A DNA stretch of 64,000 nt from an uncultured Oscillospiraceae bacterium (lineage in GTDB: Bacteria > Bacillota > Clostridia > Oscillospirales > Oscillospiraceae): contig CABVDR010000004.1 of NCBI GenBank assembly GCA_902497145.1, positions 1-64,000 of the forward strand, in the 5' to 3' direction. Below, piece after piece: positions 34,204-42,809 of this stretch. Under the pieces are notes generated by a model. That model was given only the letters and a program-made list of their open reading frames with translations, was not told where the DNA came from and ran no database searches. Position 1 is the stretch's first letter; each line of letters begins with the position of its first letter. A program made the position numbers and the translations under genes.

Positions 34204-35904
34204 TTATAGCCGTAAGCCTCGATGGCGATTAAAGCAGGCGAAGAGCTCCTGCTTCCGGGGACGGGCGAGGAAGGGGACGCTGAAGCGGTTCCCGCACAGG
34301 GTCTCCAGGCCCTTCTGGTCCATCAGAGCCTCCAGCTCCGCCACGATCTGGCGCAGGGTGTGTCTCCCGTCCATAAGGTGCTGCTGGGCATACACCATGG
34401 CGTAGCCCAGGGCGGCGGACTGCTCCCCGTCCCGCAGCTGCTCCACATATCGCAGGTCGATGGTCTCCCGGTTGATGGACACCCCGTCCCGGCCCAGAGC
34501 TTTGAGCTTGATGCGGTCGCCGCGAAATTCCGGAGAAGGGCTGGGGCAGCGCTGAAAACTGGGAGCGTCAGCAGGGGGCAAGGGGGTGGAGGAAGCCGGG
34601 AACGCGGCGGCCTCCTGTTTGGCCAGTGCAGTGATGTCCTTGAGGACGTAGCGGTCCATTTGGAGGATGGTGTCCGCCACGTGGAAGTAGGCCCCGGAGC
34701 TCCCGGCCACCAGGATGGTGGAGACACCTTGGCGGGTATAGAGCTCCCGGACCCGGTCAATGAAGGGGGTAATGGGTTCCATGTCACGGTGGATGACCCG
34801 CTGCATCAGCTCGTCCCGGACCATGAAGTTGGTGGCGCTGGTGTCCTCGTCGATGAGCAGCAGGGAGGTCCCCGCCTCCAGAGCCTCCACCACGTTGGCC
34901 GCCTGGGAGGTGCTGCCGCTGGCGTCCTCGGTGACAAAGGCAGTGGTGTCCTTCCCGTTGGGCAAGTCGTTGATGAACATGGAGATGTCGGTGCGGCAGA
35001 TGCTGCGGCCGTCCTCGGAGCGGATCTTGATGGCGCTCTGGTCGGTAATGACATACTCCCGGCCATCCCCGGCGATGTGATTATAGACCCCCAGCTCCAG
35101 GGCCTTGAGCAGGGTGGACTTCCCGTGGTAGCCGCCGCCGACAATCAGCGTGACCCCCTGCCGGATTCCCATGCCGGTGAGTTTGCCCCGGTGGGGCAGT
35201 TCCAGGGTCACCGACAGCTCTTGAGGGGAGTGGAAGGGGACCGCGTCCTTCATGGGCAGGGCAGAGACGCCGGAGGCCCGGGGCAGGATGCTCCCGTCGG
35301 CCACAAAGGCGCACAGTCCAAGCTGGGGCAGCATGTCCCGAATGACCTGCTGGTCCTCTGCCAGATCGGCAATGGCCTGGAGCCGTGTCTGGTCCAGATT
35401 GCGGAAGAACAGGCTGGACTGCACACACCGGGGAAGCAGGTCAAAGAGAATTTTCTCCAGCTCCCTGGCATTGATGGTGCGGCCATTGGCGGGGAAGCCC
35501 ACCTCCAGGCGCAGAACGATCTCACCAGTGTTGGGGTTGAGCTGACAGGCGGTGCGCTCCAGCACCTCCTGGCCGCAGCGGCTGATGGAGATGAGGCCGC
35601 TGTGTCCCGAGCCCTTGGCCTGGAAAGAGGACTGATTTGCCAGGCGGCCAAACTGGCGGGTCAGTTCGTCCTGGAGCGCAATACGCTGACAGGGCAGCCG
35701 GTAGAGCTCGGCAGGAAAGCTAGCTTGCCGCCCGACTACGTGGATGCTCACCTTGGAGGGCGCGGCGAAGGGGTCCCCCTGCACGTGGTCAATGGACAGC
35801 ACATAGCCGGGGAACTGGTAGGTTCCCCGGGTGTCCTTGTAGGCGGGATAGCTCCTCCGGTCGATGCGGGAGAGCAGGTTTTTTAAGTCGTTGGATGTCT
35901 GCAT
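34204..35904 (-). CDS. ABC-class ATPase (COG3044 family)
   Basis: The 566-residue soluble protein belongs to the predicted ABC-class ATPases without membrane partner. The N-terminal domain (RIDRRSYPAYKDTRGTYQFPGYVLSIDHVQGDPFA) is family-specific; the ATPase core has Walker A VGGGYHGKSTLL near residue 255, GSTSQAANVVEALEAG and Walker B TSLLLIDEDTSATNFM. Its biological role is unknown. Start 35904 is selected because AGGAGG lies 8 nt upstream; the longer frame begins at a weaker site. It is divergent from a TetR regulator that may control it. Confidence 0.85.
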   Translation of the reverse strand: MQTSNDLKNLLSRIDRRSYPAYKDTRGTYQFPGYVLSIDHVQGDPFAAPSKVSIHVVGRQASFPAELYRLPCQRIALQDELTRQFGRLANQSSFQAKGSGHSGLISISRCGQEVLERTACQLNPNTGEIVLRLEVGFPANGRTINARELEKILFDLLPRCVQSSLFFRNLDQTRLQAIADLAEDQQVIRDMLPQLGLCAFVADGSILPRASGVSALPMKDAVPFHSPQELSVTLELPHRGKLTGMGIRQGVTLIVGGGYHGKSTLLKALELGVYNHIAGDGREYVITDQSAIKIRSEDGRSICRTDISMFINDLPNGKDTTAFVTEDASGSTSQAANVVEALEAGTSLLLIDEDTSATNFMVRDELMQRVIHRDMEPITPFIDRVRELYTRQGVSTILVAGSSGAYFHVADTILQMDRYVLKDITALAKQEAAAFPASSTPLPPADAPSFQRCPSPSPEFRGDRIKLKALGRDGVSINRETIDLRYVEQLRDGEQSAALGYAMVYAQQHLMDGRHTLRQIVAELEALMDQKGLETLCGNRFSVPFLARPRKQELFACFNRHRGLRL

Positions 35905-36086
35905 GAAAGGGTTCCTCCTGTGAAACGGAACATTGTTTGTCATCTATTGTATGCCACCCCCGGGGAGGAAAGCAAGGGAGAAGGTGCACTTTGTGGAAGC
36001 AGTACATCTTCTTCTTGTATTATGGAGACAGCTGTGATAGAATAAAAACAATTCTTATATTCTATCTTTATTTGGGGGAGGTAGCC

Positions 36087-36701
36087 ATGCCTAAAGTCGC
36101 GTATTCGGAGCAGGAACGGGAACAGATCCGTGCTTCCCTGATGACCACCGCGCTGGAGCTGATGGCTAAACAGGGGGTCCAGCACACCACGGTGGAGCAG
36201 ATTTACAAGGCGGTGGGCATCTCCCGCACCTTTTTCTATACCTTCTTTCCCACCAAGGAGGATCTGGTGGTGGAGGCCCTGTACCTCCAGCAGCCTAAGA
36301 TTTTGGCCTACGCCAAAAGTCTGATGGAAGATCCGGAACGCTCCTGGCGGGATGGGGTGGAACAGTTTATCCGCTCCTGCTGTTACGGAGAACGAAACGG
36401 AATTGCGGTTTTGACCGTAGAAGATCAGCAGCGCATTTTCCGGCGGCTCTCAAAAGAGAGCTACTGCATGTTCCGGGAGAAACAGGCCAGATTGTTTGGC
36501 AGCCTGCTGGAGTGCTTTGGCGTGGGGGCGACCCGGGAGCGGATCAGTCTCTTCACCAATCTCAGCCTGTCGGTCATGATCATCCGCCGGGCCATTCCCG
36601 ATACCCTGCCCCTGTTTGTTCCCCAGGCAGCGGACGAGACGGTAGATATCCAGATCAACGCCATCGTGAATTGGCTGGAGGGGCTGCGGGAAACAACCTA
36701 G
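36087..36701 (+). CDS. TetR-family transcriptional regulator
   Basis: A 204-residue regulator: N-terminal helix-turn-helix ALELMAKQGVQHTTVEQIYKAVGISRTFFYTFFPTKEDLV, then an all-helical ligand-binding domain. GGGGGAGG is spaced 5 nt from ATG 36087. The divergent ATPase gene is the nearest possible target; the shared 180-bp region contains a TATAAA-like element but no obvious palindrome. It is followed by its own terminator. Confidence 0.88.
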   Translation: MPKVAYSEQEREQIRASLMTTALELMAKQGVQHTTVEQIYKAVGISRTFFYTFFPTKEDLVVEALYLQQPKILAYAKSLMEDPERSWRDGVEQFIRSCCYGERNGIAVLTVEDQQRIFRRLSKESYCMFREKQARLFGSLLECFGVGATRERISLFTNLSLSVMIIRRAIPDTLPLFVPQAADETVDIQINAIVNWLEGLRETT

Positions 36702-36715
36702 TATAGAATCCGTCC

Positions 36716-36750
36716 GGACGGAGTGCGGCAGCTCCGGCGGATTCTTTTTC
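36716..36750 (+). terminator. Intrinsic terminator after the tetR gene
   Basis: GAATCCG and CCGGA pair with TCCGG and CGGATTC around a GC-rich loop; TTTTT follows at 36745-36749. Confidence 0.82.
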
Positions 36751-36875
36751 ATCCAAAATAAAGACAAAATAGAAAAATCATTTTTATTATAACATGAGGA
36801 CCAGGCAGTACCTGTTCATACCGCGGCAACCTAGCCGCGTGAAGAAAACCATATGATATTTAGGAGGAAACGACC

Positions 36876-37361
36876 ATGGGATTTTTCAGCAAGCTATTCA
36901 AAGGTCCCGAGATCGACATGGAGAAGAGCAACGCCAACGCAAAGAAAATGCGGCAGCTCTTCAACCAAGTGGTGGAGAACGGAGACGATTACCGGCTGAT
37001 CTTTGGGTATACAGAAGATGTGTCCCGGTTTAATTACGGCTTTGTCCACGGCAGCAAGACCAAGATCGGCAATCTCATTGTGGGCTGGAATGAGGACAGC
37101 CAGACCATCGTGGCAGTGCCCACCGTGCCGGACCTCTCCGGCTGCGGCGACCCCACCTATTACCGCCGCAGCGAGATCCTGAAGGCCTACCGCAACAAAT
37201 ACCCCACGGACGCCTTTATCATCTATCCGGACAAAAAGAGCTACCTGGGCATCAACGCCTACGACTGGCTGGAGGATGAGTCGCTGTATGTCTACGTGTC
37301 CCAGGAGGAGGAGCTGGCCGCCTTCACCGAGTTCTTTCTGAATCGGTTTGCCACCAAGTGA
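36876..37361 (+). CDS. Hypothetical protein
   Basis: A 161-residue soluble protein that I do not recognise. It opens MGFFSKLFKGPEIDMEK, a short amphipathic N-terminus common in small cytosolic Firmicute proteins, and continues with a mixed alpha/beta domain rich in aromatic residues (FGYTEDVSRFNYGFVHGSK, YYRRSEILKAYRNKYPTDAF). TAGGAGG lies 7 nt before the ATG. A small CGCGGC/GCCGCG hairpin is upstream at about 36821-36839. A small membrane protein gene follows 10 bp downstream. Confidence 0.75.
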   Translation: MGFFSKLFKGPEIDMEKSNANAKKMRQLFNQVVENGDDYRLIFGYTEDVSRFNYGFVHGSKTKIGNLIVGWNEDSQTIVAVPTVPDLSGCGDPTYYRRSEILKAYRNKYPTDAFIIYPDKKSYLGINAYDWLEDESLYVYVSQEEELAAFTEFFLNRFATK

Positions 37362-37371
37362 GGCGGCTTCA

Positions 37372-37572
37372 ATGTCTCCGGGTGCACTAGGTGCGTTCCT
37401 TCTGGTCCTGGTGGGAATCTTTGTGTTGGGAAATCTCTGGTTTCATCTGGTGGAGACCCTACTGAACTGGGTGAAGCGCTGCCTGATAGGGGACAGAGAG
37501 ACGGGGGCATGGCACCCCCTCCCCACGGACACAGAGGACCAGGAGGATACAGACCATAAGACAACAAAATAA
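37372..37572 (+). CDS. Small single-pass membrane protein
   Basis: A 66-residue protein with one hydrophobic helix (about 5-33, LGAFLLVLVGIFVLGNLWFHLVETL) and an acidic, Asp/Thr-rich C-terminal tail that should be cytoplasmic if the positive-inside rule holds. It starts 10 bp after the preceding hypothetical gene and is probably co-expressed. I see no clear SD of its own beyond AGGCGG, consistent with translational coupling. Function unknown. Confidence 0.6.
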   Translation: MSPGALGAFLLVLVGIFVLGNLWFHLVETLLNWVKRCLIGDRETGAWHPLPTDTEDQEDTDHKTTK

Positions 37573-37574
37573 AA

Positions 37575-37629
37575 GTCCCCTGCTTCTGTGAGAAAACGGG
37601 TTAAACTCCACAGAGGCAGGGGATATTTT
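37575..37629. terminator. Intrinsic terminator
   Basis: A 14-bp stem CCCCTGCTTCTGTG/CACAGAGGCAGGGG (one G-U) with a 16-nt loop is flanked by AAAATAAAA on the left and ATATTTTA on the right; it separates two convergent units. Confidence 0.85.
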
Positions 37630-37643
37630 ATGGGGAAATGCTC

Positions 37644-38498
37644 TTACAGCATCAGAAGTGTGCCCAGGACCACGCAGACTAGCCCGATGCCAGCCTTCCG
37701 GGAGAGGGTCTCACGGAATACTACGTAGGAGAAACCGATGGTCACCAAAATGCTGAGCTTGTCAATAGGGACCACCACGCTGGCCGGGCCGTCCTGCAGG
37801 GCTTTGTAGTAGCACAGCCAGGAGCAGCCGGTAGCGATGCCGGATAACAAAATGAAGGCCAACTCCTTGCCGGGGATTCCACGGACAGAGGGTTGCTTTC
37901 CCTTGAAAAACACCACCAGCCACGCCATGACTAGAACCACTCCGGTGCGCAGGGCGGTACCCAGATTGGACTCCACTCCGGTGATGCCAACCTTCCCAAA
38001 GATGGAGGTCAGGCTGGCAAACACAGCGGACAGGACGGCGTAAATAAGCCAGGAGAAGCCAGACGCCTGGGCAGTGCTCTCTTTTTTCTGGATCATCAGC
38101 AGGGTTCCCGCAGCGATGGCGCATAGACCCACCAGTTTTTTCATGCCCAGCGGTTCGCCGAAGAAAACGACGGCCAGTAGCACGGTGAGAACGATGCTGC
38201 ATTTGTCAATGGGGACCACTCTATTGATGTCCCCCAGCTGGAGCGCCCGGAAGTAGCACAGCCAGGAGGCGCCGGTGGCCAAACCGGATAGAATCAAAAA
38301 CAGCCAGGTAAAGGCGGAAATCCTGGTTATCTCGGAGGCGGAGCCCACCAAAAATACCATCAACCATGAAAAGATCAATACTACGATGGTGCGGATGGCA
38401 GTGGCCACGTCGGAATCTGTTTTCTTGATCCCGCATTTTGCCAGAACAGCTGTAATGCCGGCAAAAAATGCGGAACCCACCGCAAACAAGCCCCACAT
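37644..38498 (-). CDS. EamA/DMT-family transporter
   Basis: A 284-residue protein with ten predicted helices and two EamA halves: FFAGITAVLAKCGIKKTDSDVATAIRT in the first and ASLTSIFGKVGITGVESNLGTALRT in the second are clearly related internal copies, as are the two GASWLCYFRALQ/GCSWLCYYKALQ blocks. The substrate is unknown. It is monocistronic. Confidence 0.9.
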   Translation of the reverse strand: MWGLFAVGSAFFAGITAVLAKCGIKKTDSDVATAIRTIVVLIFSWLMVFLVGSASEITRISAFTWLFLILSGLATGASWLCYFRALQLGDINRVVPIDKCSIVLTVLLAVVFFGEPLGMKKLVGLCAIAAGTLLMIQKKESTAQASGFSWLIYAVLSAVFASLTSIFGKVGITGVESNLGTALRTGVVLVMAWLVVFFKGKQPSVRGIPGKELAFILLSGIATGCSWLCYYKALQDGPASVVVPIDKLSILVTIGFSYVVFRETLSRKAGIGLVCVVLGTLLML

Positions 38499-38654
38499 TG
38501 CGGTTCCCCTCCTTATGGTGGATGTCGCAGTCTATTATAGGCGGCTGATCATCTGGATACAAGAGCCAAACGTATGCAGTACAAAGAAAACAGCAGAAGG
38601 AGAGACGTCTGGTTTTCTGGGAAAAAGCGGAGAAAAACGGCGGCAGAAACCCAA

Positions 38655-38683
38655 TTGAATTTGTGAAGTTTCGGTGATAAAAT
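38655..38683 (+). promoter_or_regulatory. Sigma-A promoter of the 2-hydroxyacyl-CoA dehydratase operon
   Basis: TTGAAT (38655-38660) and TAAAAT (38678-38683) are separated by 17 bp; the leader from about 38690 to the first ATG is roughly 140 nt. Confidence 0.7.
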
Positions 38684-38702
38684 ACGTACATTCGAAATGT
38701 TG

Positions 38703-38791
38703 CGCGCCTGCATGTCTGTTTGCTGCGCGGGTTTTTTGGCTGTTTTGGTCGAAGAACCCGCCGTTTTTTCTGGATAACAGGCCAGAAAAAA
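38703..38791 (+). promoter_or_regulatory. Leader with three overlapping hairpins, two terminator-like
   Basis: Hairpin 1 (38703-38729) pairs CGCGC with GCGCG and is followed by G and six T. Hairpin 2 uses its 3' arm: GCGGGTT (38727-38733) pairs with AACCCGC (38755-38761), followed by CG and six T (38764-38769). Hairpin 3 captures that T run: TTTTTTCTGG (38764-38773) pairs perfectly with CCAGAAAAAA (38782-38791). Neighbouring hairpins are mutually exclusive, as in attenuators. No known riboswitch class is recognised. Confidence 0.62.
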
Positions 38792-38831
38792 GACATCGGG
38801 TTGATTTCCATGGACTGAGAAAGGGAATATC

Positions 38832-40109
38832 ATGCAAGTAGTACAAACCTTTGGCCGCGTTGTATCCCAGTGGAGTGAGCCCCACCCTGACCGGGCCCAG
38901 GGGCTGCTGAAGCTGGGCTGGGAGGCCCAAAATTTAAAAAACAGGGTGCTGCCGGACAAACGCCTGCTTCCTGCGGATCAATATCTGGCGACCGTTATGA
39001 TGGACGCCATGCTCAAACCGCTGCAAAAGCCGGAGTCATCGGCCATTGTCAGCGTCTTTACCCCCAGTGAGATCCTTTTGGAGGCGGGACTGAACCCTTA
39101 CAATGTAGAGGGATTCTCCTGCTATCTGTCCGGCTCCCAGGCGGAGCGGATCTTTTTGCAGCAGGCGGAGAACGCCGGCATCTCCGAGACCCTGTGCAGC
39201 TACCATAAGACCTTTTTGGGTGCAGCGGACAAGGGGGTGCTGCCCCGGCCCAAGTGCATCGTCTACACCAATCTCACCTGTGATGCCAATCTGCTGACCT
39301 TCCGCCGCCTGGCCGAGATGTACAAGATTCCGTATTTTTCCATTGATGTCCCCATGCAGCAAAATGAGGACAACATCGCCTACGTGGCCGATCAGCTGCG
39401 GAAGCTGGCCGGCTTTTTGGAGCAGGTGACGGGACGTAAGATCGATGCGGAGGCTCTCAAAGTACGGCTGCGCCGCAGCCGCCGTACCTTGGAGAAATTC
39501 CGGGACTGCCAGCGGGCGCGGGCGGACAAGTATGTGCCTTCTGACTTGGTCACGCCTCTATATAGCGGCATGGTAAACAACATTCTGCTGGGGAGCGAGC
39601 AGGTGGAGCACTATGTGGACCGGCTCTATGCCGACATTCAGAAGGCACCCCCCGCCCGAGGCAAGCGGATCTACTGGATGCACACCATCCCATTCTGGTC
39701 GGATGCGGTGCGCCATGCCCTGTCCTTCCGGGAGGAGGCGCAAATCATAGGCTGCGAGCTCAGTCAGACCTGTGAGCCGGACTTTGACCCGGAAAAGCCC
39801 TTTGAGGCCATGGCCTATCGGATGGTCTACCATTCTCTGAACGGCAGCGCCCTGCGCCGCATCGAGGCCGGTATCCGCCACGCCAAGGAGGCCGGCGCGG
39901 ACGGCGTGGTGTGGTTCAACCACTGGGGCTGCAAGCACACCCTGGGAGCCGCTCAGCTGGCCAAGAAGAAGTTTGAAGAGCAGGGGCTGCCCTTGCTGGT
40001 TCTGGACGGCGACGGCTGCGACCGCAGCCATGGCGGCGAAGGACAGACCTCCACCCGCCTGGAAGCGTTTCTGGAAATGCTGGGAGGGGAGAGAACAAGC
40101 TGTGAATAA
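38832..40109 (+). CDS. 2-hydroxyacyl-CoA dehydratase family protein
   Basis: The 425-residue protein belongs to the HgdB/FldC/BcrC-type family, whose members hold a 4Fe-4S cluster and dehydrate 2-hydroxyacyl-CoA or reduce aromatic CoA esters by ketyl chemistry. Family features are the cluster-binding region ETLCSYHKTFLGAADKGVLPRPKCIVYTNLTCDAN with several Cys, YFSIDVPMQQNEDNIAYVADQL and VVWFNHWGCKHTLGAAQ. It overlaps the next gene, which carries a second related domain plus the activating ATPase. The true substrate is not evident and no CoA-transferase is adjacent. Confidence 0.85.
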   Translation: MQVVQTFGRVVSQWSEPHPDRAQGLLKLGWEAQNLKNRVLPDKRLLPADQYLATVMMDAMLKPLQKPESSAIVSVFTPSEILLEAGLNPYNVEGFSCYLSGSQAERIFLQQAENAGISETLCSYHKTFLGAADKGVLPRPKCIVYTNLTCDANLLTFRRLAEMYKIPYFSIDVPMQQNEDNIAYVADQLRKLAGFLEQVTGRKIDAEALKVRLRRSRRTLEKFRDCQRARADKYVPSDLVTPLYSGMVNNILLGSEQVEHYVDRLYADIQKAPPARGKRIYWMHTIPFWSDAVRHALSFREEAQIIGCELSQTCEPDFDPEKPFEAMAYRMVYHSLNGSALRRIEAGIRHAKEAGADGVVWFNHWGCKHTLGAAQLAKKKFEEQGLPLLVLDGDGCDRSHGGEGQTSTRLEAFLEMLGGERTSCE

Positions 40110-41760
40110 GACCTATTACGTATGTAAATACACCCCCATTGAACTGCTGGCCGCCTTTGGGGCCCAATGCGAAAATCTCAATGGGATGCCTCAGGGCTTC
40201 GACCTGGCTGACCAGATCGCCCACCCCAACATCTGCGGCTTTGGCAAGTCCCTCATTGAGGCGGTGATGAGCGGCAAAGTGAAGGAGCTGGTTCTGGTCA
40301 ACTGCTGCGATACCATCCGCAGCGTGTGCGATGTGCTGGAGGAGAGCGGCAAGCTGGACTTCTTGTACCTGGTGGACATGCTCCACAGCGAGGGGGAGTG
40401 CAGCCGGGAGCGCACGGTGATCCAGCTCAAGGGGCTGGCCAAGGCGTACAGCGCCTACAAGGGGACCACGTTTGACGAGGCGGCCTTCCGGGCGGCCTTC
40501 CATAAGCCTGAGCGGGTCAACGGACCTCACATCAGCGTGCTGGGCGCCCGGATGGGCCAGGAGCTCTATGAGATGGTGCAGGAGGCCATGCCCTACCCGG
40601 TGGAAAATGAGACCTGTGTCAACAACCGCTCCGTGGGGGAGATGCTGCCTCCGGAAAATGCAGATTTTGATGGGCTGATGGGGTGGTACGCCGGAGAACT
40701 GCTGGGCCAGATCCCCTGCATGCGCATGATGGATAACACGGGGCGCAAGCGGCTGTTCCATGACCCCGGCCTGAAGGGGATCATCTACCACACGGTCAAA
40801 TTCTGCGATTTTTACAGCTTTGAGTACGCCCAGGTAAAGCAGAACCTAGCGGTGCCGTTGCTGAAAATTGAGTCAGACTATACCCTCCAGAGCAGCGGGC
40901 AGCTGCTGACCCGCCTGGAGGCCTTTGCAGAGAGCCTGGACGCCAGCCGGTGTGAGGGAAAGGAGAAGAAAATGGGAAAGGGATATTTTGCGGGCATCGA
41001 CAGCGGTTCCACCAGTACCGACGTAGTGATTCTGGACCGGGAGGGAAACATGCTGACCGGTATCATTCTGCCCACCGGAGCAGGGGCAGCTATCGGCGCG
41101 GAGCGGGCCTTGGAGCAGGCCCTGGAGACCGCCCATCTGAAGCGGGAGGACATTGACGCCATTGTCACCACCGGCTACGGCCGCACCGCCATCACCGAGG
41201 GAGATAAGAGCATCACCGAGATTACCTGTCACGCCAGGGGTGCCCACTATCTGGACCCCACCGTGCGCACTGTCATCGACATCGGCGGACAGGACAGCAA
41301 GGTGATTCGCCTGGATGAGGACGGCAGTGTGGTCAATTTTGTGATGAATGACAAGTGCGCGGCGGGAACCGGGCGGTTTCTGGAGATGATGGCCCGCACC
41401 ATGGAGATGAACCTGGACGAGATGAGCAAGTCCGGATTACACTACCAGGAGGACATCACCATCTCCAGTATGTGTACCGTGTTTGCTGAGTCGGAGGTAG
41501 TTTCCCTCATTGCCCAGAACAAGCCCACCGATGACATTGTCCACGGCCTAAACAAGGCGGTGGCCTCCAAGACAGCGTCCCTGGTCAAGCGGGTCGGGGG
41601 AGAGGAGCACTACATGATGACCGGCGGCGTGTCCAAAAACCAGGGCCTGGTCAAGACCTTGGAGGAGAAGCTGGGTACCAAGCTGGTGGTCAGCGACCGG
41701 GCCCAGCTGTGCGGCGCTCTGGGTGCCGCCCTCTTTGCCCGAGATATGGTGGAAGCCTGA
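40102..41760 (+). CDS. Fusion of a 2-hydroxyacyl-CoA dehydratase subunit with its ATP-dependent activase
   Basis: In this 552-residue fusion, residues about 1-285 are a second dehydratase-type subunit (LVLVNCCDTIRSVCDVLEESG, MGWYAGELLGQIPCMRMMD). Residues 291-552 form a BadF/BadG/BcrA/BcrD-type activase with GIDSGSTSTDVVIL, VIDIGGQDSKVI, NDKCAAGTGRFLE (cluster Cys) and a second Cys in ISSMCTVFAESEV. Activases pass an electron to the dehydratase at the cost of ATP. The GTG at 40102 overlaps the previous gene. A strong internal AAAGGAG (40959-40965) precedes an in-frame ATG at 40972 exactly at the domain boundary, so a free activase may also be made. Confidence 0.87.
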   Translation: MNKTYYVCKYTPIELLAAFGAQCENLNGMPQGFDLADQIAHPNICGFGKSLIEAVMSGKVKELVLVNCCDTIRSVCDVLEESGKLDFLYLVDMLHSEGECSRERTVIQLKGLAKAYSAYKGTTFDEAAFRAAFHKPERVNGPHISVLGARMGQELYEMVQEAMPYPVENETCVNNRSVGEMLPPENADFDGLMGWYAGELLGQIPCMRMMDNTGRKRLFHDPGLKGIIYHTVKFCDFYSFEYAQVKQNLAVPLLKIESDYTLQSSGQLLTRLEAFAESLDASRCEGKEKKMGKGYFAGIDSGSTSTDVVILDREGNMLTGIILPTGAGAAIGAERALEQALETAHLKREDIDAIVTTGYGRTAITEGDKSITEITCHARGAHYLDPTVRTVIDIGGQDSKVIRLDEDGSVVNFVMNDKCAAGTGRFLEMMARTMEMNLDEMSKSGLHYQEDITISSMCTVFAESEVVSLIAQNKPTDDIVHGLNKAVASKTASLVKRVGGEEHYMMTGGVSKNQGLVKTLEEKLGTKLVVSDRAQLCGALGAALFARDMVEA

Positions 41761-41791
41761 TAACACAGGCCACTTCAAGCAAATAAAAACG

Positions 41792-41827
41792 TGCACGTTT
41801 CCCCCAGAGGAGACGTGCATATTTTTT
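41792..41827 (+). terminator. Intrinsic terminator
   Basis: An 11-bp stem TGCACGTTTCC/GGAGACGTGCA (one G-U) is followed by TATTTTTT. Confidence 0.85.
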
Positions 41828-41932
41828 GTTCTCAGCAGGGCTTACACAGCATAGAGCTATGTGATGACGTCACAGAACCACTCTGCCAGATCTGCTATCT
41901 TAAGTACCACAACGTGCGGATGGAGGTTTTTT

Positions 41933-42142
41933 ATGACAAACGCAAAACGTGTACCCAAGAAGGCAAGGGTATCCGAAGACTGTGTGGCCTGCGGCTGCTG
42001 TGTGAAGGTGTGTCCTTTGGGGGCCATTTCCATTGACCGGGGCATCCGGGCAGTGGTGGATTTAGAGAGATGTGTGGGCTGTGGGAAGTGCGCCAGGGAG
42101 TGTCCCGCGTCGGTGATTGAGATTCGGGAGGCGGCGGTATGA
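41933..42142 (+). CDS. Two-cluster 4Fe-4S ferredoxin
   Basis: A 69-residue ferredoxin with two CxxCxxCxxxCP motifs: CVACGCCVKVCPLGA and CVGCGKCARECPASV. It carries electrons in the cytoplasm. ATG 41933 is preceded by GGAGG with 6-nt spacing; the longer frame upstream has no ribosome binding site and low-quality sequence. It overlaps the following membrane iron-sulfur gene (ATGA), which is likely its electron partner. Confidence 0.92.
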   Translation: MTNAKRVPKKARVSEDCVACGCCVKVCPLGAISIDRGIRAVVDLERCVGCGKCARECPASVIEIREAAV

Positions 42143-42708
42143 AAAAGAAGTGGTATGACTATCTGTGGATCGCGTCGCTGACCTATCTGGTACTGGGTTT
42201 CTTCAATATTCTGTTTGCCTGGCTGGGCCTTCTGTGCTTTTTTATTCCCCTTCTCATATCCATTGTAGGTGGAACAAAGGGCTACTGCAACCGCTACTGC
42301 GGCAGGGGCCAGCTGTTTTCTCTGCTGGGCGGCCGGTTTGGCCTGTCCCGGAAACACGACATCCCCAAATGGATGAAGAGCAAGGGGTTCCGTTACGGAT
42401 TTTTGATCTTCTTTTTTGCCATGTTCTTTGTGATGCTGTGGAACACCTACTTAGTGTTTGCCGGGGTCACTGATCTAAAACAGGTGGTTACCCTCCTGTG
42501 GACTTTCAAGCTGCCCTGGCACTGGGCTTATCATGGAACCATCCTTCATCCGGGGGTTGCCCAGTTTGCCTTTGGCTTTTACAGCGTAATGCTCACATCC
42601 ACCGTGCTGGGACTGGTGACGATGATTCTGTTCAAGCCCCGCAGCTGGTGTGTCTACTGTCCTATGGGAACCATGACACAGCTGATCTGTAAAGTAAAAA
42701 ACCGATGA
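42139..42708 (+). CDS. Membrane protein with cysteine motifs, NapH/4Fe-4S type
   Basis: A 189-residue protein with about four hydrophobic segments (around 10-45, 75-95, 115-130 and 145-170). It has CNRYCGRGQLFSLLG after the first helix pair and CVYCPMGTMTQLIC after the last helix, the paired cysteine patterns of the NapH/RnfE/YccM group of membrane quinol- or electron-transfer proteins, but is shorter than NapH (about 280) and lacks a C-terminal ferredoxin. That function is supplied by the coupled upstream ferredoxin gene. Confidence 0.78.
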   Translation: MKKKWYDYLWIASLTYLVLGFFNILFAWLGLLCFFIPLLISIVGGTKGYCNRYCGRGQLFSLLGGRFGLSRKHDIPKWMKSKGFRYGFLIFFFAMFFVMLWNTYLVFAGVTDLKQVVTLLWTFKLPWHWAYHGTILHPGVAQFAFGFYSVMLTSTVLGLVTMILFKPRSWCVYCPMGTMTQLICKVKNR

Positions 42709-42710
42709 AA

Positions 42711-42746
42711 AAGCAGGCCCTCCGACTATGCCGGAGGGCCTGCATA
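42711..42746. terminator. Terminator, best in the leftward direction
   Basis: GCAGGCCCTCCG pairs with CGGAGGGCCTGC; on the minus strand TTTTTCATC follows, on the plus strand only ATATTATTT. It ends the CMD-cupin gene and probably also the ferredoxin operon. Confidence 0.82.
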
Positions 42747-42809
42747 TTATTTGAAAGATATAACTTGTCTCTTTGGAATGGAAGAGGCATACCTGGACAA
42801 GTGCTGTGC

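Noticed and set aside
41855..41880. TGTGA-N5-TCACA, resembling a CRP/FNR box, upstream of the ferredoxin gene
   Set aside because: The spacer is 5 rather than 6 bp, the element is not a full palindrome, and no clear promoter is placed relative to it.
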